Shown in pieces: positions 1 to 9,200 of a DNA stretch of 64,000 nt (position 1 is the first letter of the stretch; every line of letters starts with the position of its first letter). The notes beneath the pieces are model-generated. The model did no database searches. It was not told the DNA's origin and saw nothing but the letters and a program-made list of their open reading frames with translations. This DNA is from Halobellus ruber (GTDB taxonomy: Archaea > Halobacteriota > Halobacteria > Halobacteriales > Haloferacaceae): contig NZ_JACKXD010000005.1 in assembly GCF_014212355.1 (NCBI RefSeq), positions 227,165-291,164 of the forward strand, in the 5' to 3' direction. The position numbers were made by a program, and so were the translations under genes.

Positions 1-888
1 CGGCAGGAACACGCCCCACGCGCGTGGCGTGACCGCCGTTCGAAGCTGTCGGTAAAACGAGGAATCCACGTCGGTGGCGGCGGCGAACCCGTCGCCGACC
101 ACCGAATCGGGGGTCGGCGTACGGTCGCTCCGGAGCGCCCAGCTACCGACGGTACCGACGAGCGCGACGACCTCGATGATCGGGTAGTACAGGCTCAGTG
201 TCCCGACGAAGACCCCGAGGAGCGCCGCGGGCATAACGAACACGCTGGTGCCCGCGATCACCACCATCACGGACGCGATCCGACGTATTCGGGGACGTGC
301 CGCCAGCGCTCCGAACTCCGAGCGCCACGCCTCCGCGGCGTCGTCGTCCGTCGAGAGCCCGACCAAGGGTCGGACGAATCGGCTCTCGGGATCGCTCACG
401 GGCCGCGACCCGATCCGATAGAGCGCGACCCCAGCGAGGGGGATTCCGAGAAAGAGGGCGACGGTCAACAGCCACTGCGGCGGCGCTGGCACTCCGGCGG
501 GGAGACTCGACGTCCCGACCGACGACCCCCAGAGGTAGTAGACCGTTCCGACGGCGAAGGCGTACGTCACCAACGTCCGCCGAACCACCGAGTGGCTCCG
601 AATCGGTTCCCGGAGGGGTCCCACGTACACCCGCGGAAGGAAGGCGACGACGACGAGGCCCAAAAGTAGGACGTTCAAACCGAGGCTGACGAGGGATGCG
701 AGCACGCCCGGCTGGACGCCGACGAGCCGCGACGCGGCCCCACCGGGCGTCGTCGTCGCGATCAGGCCCGGAACGGTGTTCCACGCGAGGATCGTCCCGC
801 TGACGACGCCCAGGAGGCGATCGACGCTCGGGATCCAGTGGAGCCATCGGACGACAATACGCGCGAGGCTGGTGAGCGCGTTCGCCAT
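1..888 (-). CDS. Multi-pass membrane protein, function unknown (3' end outside window)
   Basis: An open frame runs from an ATG at 888 off the left edge of the window (296 codons visible, no stop). The protein is strongly hydrophobic, with about five or six predicted membrane segments around residues 30-45, 70-90, 108-125, 143-162 and 205-260, joined by short charged loops. No catalytic motif was recognised. Its start lies one base after the stop of the secreted propeller-like gene at 890-2077, so the two are probably co-transcribed and may work together at the cell envelope; that link is inference. Third-position G/C bias is strong, which separates it from the antisense-like frames here. Confidence 0.7.
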   Translation of the reverse strand, partial: MANALTSLARIVVRWLHWIPSVDRLLGVVSGTILAWNTVPGLIATTTPGGAASRLVGVQPGVLASLVSLGLNVLLLGLVVVAFLPRVYVGPLREPIRSHSVVRRTLVTYAFAVGTVYYLWGSSVGTSSLPAGVPAPPQWLLTVALFLGIPLAGVALYRIGSRPVSDPESRFVRPLVGLSTDDDAAEAWRSEFGALAARPRIRRIASVMVVIAGTSVFVMPAALLGVFVGTLSLYYPIIEVVALVGTVGSWALRSDRTPTPDSVVGDGFAAATDVDSSFYRQLRTAVTPRAWGVFLP

Positions 889-889
889 C

Positions 890-2077
890 TCAGATCCCTC
901 CGAACGCCCGGATCACGGACCCGTCTTCGGTCTCCTCGACGGAGAGAGGGCGATCGGACGCGAACAGCGGCCACACGCTCCGTGATCCGTCGAACAGATA
1001 CCACTGATCGCGATCGCCGTCGGGATCGAGCGTGCCGACGAACGGGGCGTCGTCGCGCTCCCCGCGTCGAACGAGCCCCCCGATGAGGTATCCCCGCGGC
1101 GTCGACCGGACCCCGTTGCAGGCAACGGGGTCGTCTTCGGACGCAAGCGTCCGCCACCAGTTCACACTCCCCCCCGCTCCCAAGCGTGCGACGACGCCGA
1201 CGCTGTCGCTATCGCCCCGATCGATGTGTCCGACGGCGACGAACCCGGAGGCGTCATCGGAGGCGGGAGCGACGTCCGAAAACCAGTAGGCGGGGTACGT
1301 TCGTCGCCACGCGACCCCGCCGTTGTCGATCGCGAGGACACCCGCCGACCCGTCGACGCCGGGTCCGGCCAACTGTCCTGCGAGGAGAAACGTCGACCCG
1401 TCCGGAGCGTACACAGCGTCGAGGGACGGAACGTCGGCGTCGTACGTGCGGTTCCAGCGGATGTCGCCGTCAGATCCGAACTGCAGCAGCCACGCCGAGT
1501 CGCGCCAGTCGTTCGAGGACTCGCGCTTGGACACGAGCGTATAGGCGGCCGCGTCCGACGATCGTATCGTCGGTACGAGCGCCAGCGGCGACCAGCCGGA
1601 CCCGCCGTCCGGCCGGTAGCGACGCGACCACCGAGGTTCGCCCTCCTCGCTCAGCGACACGATCCAGGCGGCGTCGTCCCCGTCGTGGCCGCCGAGCAGC
1701 GTGCCGCCGGCCGTCGGGAGCACCGCCGAGGGAGGCCCGGTCACCGGGTCGTCACGAACCATCCGATCCACTCGGACCGAGCCCTCGGAGTCGATCTCGG
1801 CGAGCCACGTCGGGGAGTCCTCGTCGCCGGATCGCGTCCCGGCGACGACCACCGAGCCGCGAGCCGTTTCCGCGGCGATCTCCGGCCGCCCTTCGATCTC
1901 GACCTCCCATCGGACACCCCACGGACTGTCGGCCATCGTTCGCCAGGTCGGATCGAATCGATCGATCACGTCGGAATCGTCCGACAGCGCCGCGTGTGTG
2001 TGATCGCGGGAGCGCTGCCCGACCACCCCGACCGCGGCGGTCGCACCGAGAAGCAGGGCACGGCGACGTGTCGGCAT
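890..2077 (-). CDS. Secreted beta-propeller-like protein with twin-arginine-type signal
   Basis: About 395 residues from the ATG at 2077. An upstream in-frame ATG exists at 2110, but the later one places TRRRALLLGATAAVGVV at the very N-terminus, as expected for a Tat-like signal. The mature part carries repeated units of a W-x-R-T/R-Y core (EPRWSRRY, DIRWNRTY, GVAWRRTY, SVNWWRTL) followed by a hydrophobic strand and GG or AG turn, which is the look of PQQ-like/Kelch-like propeller blades. No enzyme active site was seen. Probably an extracytoplasmic binding or structural protein, coupled to the membrane protein immediately downstream. Family placement is by pattern only. Confidence 0.65.
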   Translation of the reverse strand: MPTRRRALLLGATAAVGVVGQRSRDHTHAALSDDSDVIDRFDPTWRTMADSPWGVRWEVEIEGRPEIAAETARGSVVVAGTRSGDEDSPTWLAEIDSEGSVRVDRMVRDDPVTGPPSAVLPTAGGTLLGGHDGDDAAWIVSLSEEGEPRWSRRYRPDGGSGWSPLALVPTIRSSDAAAYTLVSKRESSNDWRDSAWLLQFGSDGDIRWNRTYDADVPSLDAVYAPDGSTFLLAGQLAGPGVDGSAGVLAIDNGGVAWRRTYPAYWFSDVAPASDDASGFVAVGHIDRGDSDSVGVVARLGAGGSVNWWRTLASEDDPVACNGVRSTPRGYLIGGLVRRGERDDAPFVGTLDPDGDRDQWYLFDGSRSVWPLFASDRPLSVEETEDGSVIRAFGGI

Positions 2078-2194
2078 CCACAGTGCACTATCCGGCCCCG
2101 GTGAAAACATCTGCGGGATGTCACGAGGGGTCCCGACTTCCGAAACGGACCCTCCGACGACGCTCGACAGAGGGTTGCGGGCTCGTACCGTCGG

Positions 2195-3109
2195 TTACGC
2201 GATCTCCGCGTACTGCTCGGAGAGCTTCGCGGCGGCCTCGTCCAGCAACTCGTGCTCGTAGTCGTCGAGGTCCCACTCGACGACCTCCTCGACGCCGTCG
2301 GCACCGAGTTTGACGGGGACGCCGACCGCGGTGTCGTCGTAACCGAACTCGCCGTCGAGCGGGATCGACGCCGGGAGCACCTCGCCCGTGTCGCGGAGGA
2401 TCGCCTCGACCGTGTGGGCGACGCCCGTCGCGGGGCCCCACTGCGTCGCGCCCTTCCGCTCGATGACGTCCATCGCGGACTCCTGGAGGTCGCCGAGGAT
2501 CCCCTCGCGTTCGTCTGCGTCGAAGTCGGGATCCGCGCCGCCGACCCGGACTTTCGAGAAGACGGGGACCTGCGCGTCGCCGTGCTCGCCGAGGATCGTC
2601 GCCTCGACGTTCCGCACGGGCGCGTCGAACCGCTGGCTCAGCACGTACCGGAAGCGCGCGGAGTCCAGCCGGCCGCCGAAGCCGATCACCTGGTGGCGGT
2701 CGCGGTCGCCGGCCTCGTAGAGGTGGCGGTTCAGCAGGTCCACCGGGTTCGAGGTCGTTACCGAGACGAACTCGTCGTTGTACTCCGCGAGCGACGACCC
2801 GATGTCCTCCATGATCGGCGCGTTGTCGCCCGCGAGGTCGATCCGGGTCTGTCCGGGCTGCCGCGGGATCCCGGCGGTGATGACCACCACGTCCGACCCC
2901 GCGGTGTCCTCGTAGCCGCCCTGCAGGACCTCGGTGTTCGAGTCGTATGCGATCCCGTGGTTCGCGTCCGCGGCCTGTCCGATCGTCTCGTCTTCCTTGT
3001 CGGGGATGTCGACGAAGACGAGTTCGTCGACGACGTCCCGGAGCGCGAGGTTGTACCCGGCGGCGGCGCCGACCGTGCCGGCGGCACCGACAACGCTTAC
3101 TTTCGTCAT
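2195..3109 (-). CDS. mdh: Malate dehydrogenase (LDH-like)
   Basis: Catalyses NAD-dependent interconversion of malate and oxaloacetate in the citric acid cycle, in the cytoplasm. 304 residues, the usual haloarchaeal length, when started at the ATG at 3109 ([11 protein letters not shown]); a longer frame from 3163 adds a non-conserved extension. Visible motifs are the dinucleotide loop GAAGTVG (residues 8-14), the Asp ending strand 2 (VFVDIP), the mobile loop [13 protein letters not shown] with substrate arginines, TSNPVDLL, the [10 protein letters not shown] segment with Arg/Asp, and catalytic His in [10 protein letters not shown]. It is the LDH-like tetrameric type known from Haloarcula. It stands alone in transcription. 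Confidence 0.95.
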   Translation of the reverse strand: MTKVSVVGAAGTVGAAAGYNLALRDVVDELVFVDIPDKEDETIGQAADANHGIAYDSNTEVLQGGYEDTAGSDVVVITAGIPRQPGQTRIDLAGDNAPIMEDIGSSLAEYNDEFVSVTTSNPVDLLNRHLYEAGDRDRHQVIGFGGRLDSARFRYVLSQRFDAPVRNVEATILGEHGDAQVPVFSKVRVGGADPDFDADEREGILGDLQESAMDVIERKGATQWGPATGVAHTVEAILRDTGEVLPASIPLDGEFGYDDTAVGVPVKLGADGVEEVVEWDLDDYEHELLDEAAAKLSEQYAEIA

Positions 3110-3163
3110 ATCGGCTAGGTGAGGCGCCGGAACCCGATTAAACGCTTCGGAACTGCGAGACAA

Positions 3164-3291
3164 TCACCGAACGACGGTGATGTCGTCGCTCCGCTCGTAC
3201 TCCAGTTCGGTGGCGACTGCCGCCGCGACGCCGTCGCCGAACGCCTCGCTGCAGGACGCGATCGAGTTCCCGGCCGGCACAACGTCCGCTA
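3164..3291 (-). pseudogene. Possible 3' fragment of a lost gene between mdh and the giant surface protein
   Basis: Just after the stop of the giant surface-protein gene, a different minus-strand frame reads about 40 codons with near-complete G/C at third positions and haloarchaeal acidic composition, ending in LEYERSDDITVVR and TGA at 3164-3166. Upstream of about 3291 the coding signal in this frame disappears, and there is no good start codon apart from an internal GTG. It looks like the C-terminal stub of a gene truncated by the arrival or deletion that placed the surface-protein gene here. The parent family was not recognised. Confidence 0.35.
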
Positions 3292-6200
3292 CAACTCGTT
3301 TCGCCGCCGTAGGATCGTGACGACGACGGCGATTCCAGCGACGAGGACGAGTGCGACGGCGACCCCCGGATCGAACCCGCCCGGTTCCGTCGGAAGCGAT
3401 GTCGACGGCTCCGTCCCGACCGCTTCCGGGGCCTGCGTCCCGCCAGATGGCGTCGACCCGCCGTCCGCCTCCGGTGTCGCCGTAGCCGTCGTCGGAGCGG
3501 GCGTCGGCGTTTGTCCCGTTGCCGTCGCCCGTAACGAGGGCCGCTCGACGACAGCGACCAACGAGAACGAATCGACCGGCGCAGTCAGCGTGACCGTTCC
3601 GTCGCCCACGTCGCGTACGGTGGTTTCCCGCAGCGTCCAGCCGTCCGCGCCCCGGTGGACGATGACCGCGCTTTCGGGGTCGTTGAGCCGCTCGCTGGAC
3701 ACCTCTATCTCCACGGTCGCCGACGTCTCGTCCGGGATCGACGAACTCGGCGAGACGTCGGCGATCGCCACGAGGCCGACCTCCGACGGACTGTCGATGC
3801 CGGCCACGTCCGCAACGATGCGTTCGAGTATCGTTCTGACGGTCGACTCCGGTAGGCCATCGAACTCCGCGACCGTCGCCGCGCTCGGGGCGCTCCCGTC
3901 GAAGGTGATCCGACTGACGGTTTCGGTTTCGTCGAACTCCCCGGTCCGCTGCTCGACGGCGGCCTCCTCGACCACATCGGGGTCGACATCGATGAGCGGG
4001 ATGTCGGTCGCGGTCCCTCCGCCGGCGTCACCCCCGCCGGTTCCGTCGCCGCCCGTATCGCCCGGACCGTCACCGCCGCCCGCAGCGTCCGTTTCGAGTT
4101 CGACGGTGACGTTTCGGTCGGAGTCGACCGTCAGGTTCCGCGTGTAGGTCCGATCGGTGAACGAGTCTCCGGATGGCGGTCTGACGACGACTGACACGTT
4201 TCCGACGACCTCGATTCCCATCGCGTCGGTCGCTTCGGGGGCGACCATCCCGTCGGCGTTCGTGGCGTTCGGGAACACGACCGCGGCGCGCGCGCCGTCG
4301 GTTCCCGTATGCCCGAACGCCACGAGCGCGTCTTCGACCGGAACACCGGCTTCGGTGACCACGGTCACGTTGAGCGTGTGGGCGTCCGGGAGCGTCGTCG
4401 GGCCGATGGACCGGTCGGCGGACGTGTTTACCCGGGTAAGCGCGTAGATGTCCGGCGACCCGTCCCGCGGGAAGGCGACCGACCCGGGCGGTGGGGTGGC
4501 GTTTGCCCGCAGGAACCGTGCGGTGTGTGCCTGGTAGTACGACACCCCCTTGGTTGTGTCTGCCTCGGTCGTTAGCGAGAACCGTCCCGCGGCGTCGGTC
4601 GGGACACGGTTGACACGCCCCAGTCCGCAGACAACGCCTCCGTCCGGATCGACGACCGCTGTACTGAACCCGACTCCGGAGGTGTCCCCGACCGTGACAG
4701 TGTCGTTGACCGCCGGGTCGCCGTCCGCTTCGAGGATCGTGCCGTTGATGTCGGCCGACGCGACGGTCGTCGAGGCCTCTACCGACGGCGTCTGCGCCTC
4801 GCGGTTCCCCGCAGTGTCCTCGGCAACGCACATAAACCGATATTCTTCGCCGAGGTCGCCGACAAACGACGCGTTCCCCCCGTCGGTGTCGATCGGGGCG
4901 GTGGTCCACGTCTCGCCGTCGGTCGAAACGAAGACGCTCACCGTCTCGACCTCGCCGACGCGGTCGGTCACCGTCCACGACAGCGAGACGTTGCGCGGGC
5001 TCTCGGCCGGCAGCGAGTCCATCCTGCAGGTGGGGGCGGCGTCGTCGACGATGTTGACCGTGTCGTTGGTAGTGAGACTACTCACCTGGTCGAACCGGAT
5101 GGTCGCGTTGTTCTCGATGCGGGTACCGGTGGAGAGTCCAGACGCCGGATCGGCCGAGAACAGCAGCGTACCGGTCGCGTTCGGCGCGAGGTCGACGTTC
5201 TCGAGCCGCCACCGGAGCGTCCGCCCCTGCAGGGTCGCGGTGTGGTGCTCGACGACGGTGACATTCCGCGTTACGGTCCGGTTGCCGATCGTCACCGTCT
5301 TCGTTCGGGTTCTGTTCTGCCGCAGTAGCGTCACCGACTCGCCGGGCGCGAGCGACTTCCGGGTGCGGTTCGCGGTCAGGACCTCGACGCTCGACCGGTT
5401 CAACGTCGTCGGGAGCGTGTCGGTGACGGTGACGTTACGAGCCGGTGCGTTGCCGACGTTCTCGAAGCGGACCGCGTAGGGGAGCGTTCTGTCCGGCTGG
5501 ATGTACCGGTCGGCGGCGACGATTTTCTCGTTGGGATCCACCGGCTGTTGAACCCGGCGCCGATCCTTGTCACATTCCGGAACTCGACCCGGTAGTCCGT
5601 TACGCGCCCGGCAGCTCTTGTATCCTCTTCTACACCCGGTCGTGTCGGCCAAGAACCGACAGACCTTCTCCACCGGAATCCCCGGTGTCGTTTTTCCGAT
5701 TTCTGAGAGGAGTGCCGGTATCTCACACTTCTCAACCGATTCCTCCAGGCACTCTTCGTAGTCTTCACAGCAGGGGCCACTACACGAACAGGCCCGCCCA
5801 GTGACAGTGAAGCCCTGCTGAAGGTTCTCATCGAGTTGTGCCTGATAGGTCAGGATCTGACTCTCGCCTGGACGGAGTTCGTCGATCGACCATTTGATTG
5901 TTGTCTTCGTGATGCTGCTATTCAATTCGACGGTGGTCCCGTTACGGGAGAGAATGGATTCGAGTCGCTCACGGGAGCCGTTGCGCGTGACCTGAGTGGT
6001 GACGTTGTCCGGGGCCGGCGTTGACGATGCGTAGGTGAACCACGGCTGGAGGTACTCGGAAACGGGAACGTCGCGGGCGATCGTGTTGCCCGTGTTCTTG
6101 ACCCGGATGACGTACAGTTGCTTCCGGCCCGCAACCGCTCGCCCGCCCTCCTTGTCGATGACGATGTCGGCCGACGGGATGGTCGCCGACACCCGCTTCG

Positions 6201-9200
6201 TGAGCGTTGCGTTCGCCGTCGTTCCGTCGCCGTCGGTCGCGCGGACGGTGAACGTGTAGTTGCCGACCCGCGTCGGGGTCCCGTTCAGGACGCCGTCGTC
6301 GTGCAGGGTCATCCCGGGCGGGAGCGACCCGTTCACCACGTCAAAGTCGACGGGCGATGTCCCCTGCCGGGTAGTGAGCCGGTGGGTGACGGGCTCGCCC
6401 AGCTTCGTGCGGGCGAGTCTGTCGGTCGTGACTCGGAACCCCGCCCCTGCGCCGGCGGGTGACGTGGTCAGCCACGGGTCGAAGCGGACGTTCGCGACGA
6501 GTCGGTTCGATCCGGCCGACACGGCGTCGCCGGAGCCGTTCGCGACGGCGCCGGTGGACGGGTCCGAGAGGTTCCGGGTCGCGCTCCCGGGGCTCGACGG
6601 CCCGTCCGGACTCCCCCACCAGTTTCGCGTCGCGTCGACGACGGCGTCGGCGTCGTTCCGGATCCCGTACCTGCCGTTCCCCGCGATGACGTTCCGGCGG
6701 ACGGTGACGGTGTCGACCGGGGAGTCACTGTCGAACTCGATGCCGCCGTCGGTGTTGTTGACGATCCGGTTCCGCCGGACCGTGGCGAACTGGGAGTCGC
6801 CAATGAACCGGATGCCAACCCGGTTGTTCCGGATGACGTTGCCGACGGCCCGGTGTCGGTCGGCCCGCAGCAGCCCGATTCCGGTACTGCTGTTCGTGAG
6901 GGTGTTGTCCCTGACCGTGACGTTCGACGCGGTCGTGACGTAGACAGCGTTGCCGGCGCCGTCGACGGTGTTGTTGCGGACGGTGGCGTTGTCCGACCCG
7001 CTGACGCTGATTCCGGTACCGGTTCCGCCCCCGGGTCTGACGGTGTTGTTCCGGACGCGGCTGGCGTCCGAATCGGACACTTTGATTCCGCCCCTGTTCG
7101 CCCGGAGGTCGTTGCCGGCGACGGTGTTGTTCCGGCTGGTTCCCGACGTGGCGACGAGCAAAACGCCGAGCCCAGCGTTCCCGCTGACTGCGTTCTCGAC
7201 GACGCGACTGTCCTGTATCCTGTCAGCATAGACGCCAAACCCGCCGTTCGACCCAACGTCGTTGCCGGCGACGGCCGACGCGTAAACCACCGTCGCCTCG
7301 ATGCCGTTCCCGCCGTTGTCGCGAAGCGTGTTGTCGACGACCCGAACGTTCCGGACGGCGCCGGACCCCAGCAGGATCCCGTCCTCGTCGTTCGAGTTGA
7401 TCGCGTTGTCGACGATCACCGAGTCATTCAACCCGCCGTCGAACGAGCCAATACCGACGAAGTTGTCGGTGACCGTGGTGTTTCCGAGCGTGTGGTTGCC
7501 GCCGCGGTCGACGTAGACACCGTACCCCCCGCTTCCGTCGACCGTCGTCCGTCGGACTGAGACGCCGGACGCCCCGAAAAGCCCGATGCCTCGGTCCGAG
7601 GCGTTGAGGACCCGCGTCCCGACGATCCGGTGTGTCGTCCCCCCGTCGAAGCGGATCGCGCTCTCCGGCAGGAAGCCGGAGCCGCGCGTGGCGTTTTCGA
7701 CGGTGACGTTCTCGACTGTGGTGTCGTTCACGTCGGTGAACTCGGCCGGCTCGGTCCAGTTCACGAACCGGATGTCTCTCACGGTCACGTTCGAGAGCGT
7801 CCCCTGCGGGGGATCCGACACCGACGGCGACGCCCGGACGGCGAGCGGGTGGCCGCGGTCGTCACCGGAGCCTATCGCGGCGACCGTGTGGCCGTTCCCG
7901 TCGATCACGACGTCGCTGGCGCTGACGAAGAAACACGGCCGGGAGGCGTTGGCGGTGACGTTCCCCGCGAGCCGGTAGGTTCCGGCGCGGGTGATCCGGG
8001 TGCAGCCGGTCACGGTGTGTATGGTGCCGGTGGCGGTCACGGTAACCGTGTCCGTGTCGGCCTCGCCGTTCCCGTCCGAGACGGTCACCGCGAACGTGAG
8101 CGTCGTCGGGGTGTCGACGTCAGGCGCGGTGAACTCGGGCGTGGCGGTGCTCCCGTTTCGCAGCGTCACGTTGGGGCCGGCGGTCTGCGCCCATCTGTAG
8201 CTGAGGCTGTCGCCGTCCGGATCACTGGACCCGGTCGCGTTCAGCGTCACGGACGTTCCGCGGTTCACGGTCCGGTTCGCGCCGGCATCCGCCGTCGGCG
8301 GGTAGTTGCTCGGGACGAGGGTGATGGTGACAGTGTCGGTGTCGGAGCCACCGTCGCCGTCCGAGACGGTGAGCTCGAACGTGAGCGCCCGCTCGCCGTT
8401 GATAATCGGCGCGGCGAACTCGGGGGTTGCGGTTCCCGCGTCCTGTAGCGTCACGTTCGGGCCGCTCGTCTGCGTCCACGAGAACGACAGGGTGTCCCCG
8501 TCCGGGTCGCTGGATGCGGATCCGTCGAGCGCGACCGTCCGACCGTCCAGCGTGCGCCGGTCGTAGCCGGCGTCGGCCCGCGGCGGCTCGTTCGGCAGGA
8601 CGGTGACGGTGACCGCGTCCCTGTCGGAGCTGTTTCCGTCCGAGACGACGAGCTCGAAGGTGAGGTCGGTCGCCGTGTCGACGGTCGGTGCGGCGAACTC
8701 GGGGGTCGCAGTGCTCGCATTCCGGAACGACACGCTCGGTCCGGCCGTCTGGGTCCACGAGAACGACAGCGGGTCCGCGTCGGGGTCGCTCGACCCGGTG
8801 CCGTCCAGCGCGACAGGCTCGCGCTCCTCGACCGTCCGGTTCGATCCGGCGGCGGCTGTCGGGGGCTGGTCGGCCGGCTGGATTGTCACGTTGACTGTGT
8901 CGGTGTCGGAGGCGTCTCCGTCGGAAACCGTCACCTCGAACCTGAGAGTCCGTTCGCTGCTGACGGACGGGGCACCGAACCCGGGCGTCGCCGTCGTCGC
9001 GCCCTGCAGCGTCACGTTCGGACCGGCCGTCTGGGTCCACGAGAACGACAACGCGTCACCGTCGGGGTCGCTCGACCCGCTCGCGTTCAACCGCACACTC
9101 CGACCGCCGACGGTGGTCCGGTCGGGGCCGGCGTCGGCCGTCGGGGGCTGATTGGCCGGCCGGACGGTCACGCTCACGGTGTCGGTATCGGACCCGCCGT

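Noticed and set aside
143..847. Long Arg-rich minus-strand frame at the left edge
   Set aside because: It overlaps the hydrophobic, GC3-biased membrane-protein frame that runs off the window and has the Arg/Pro composition of an off-frame reading.
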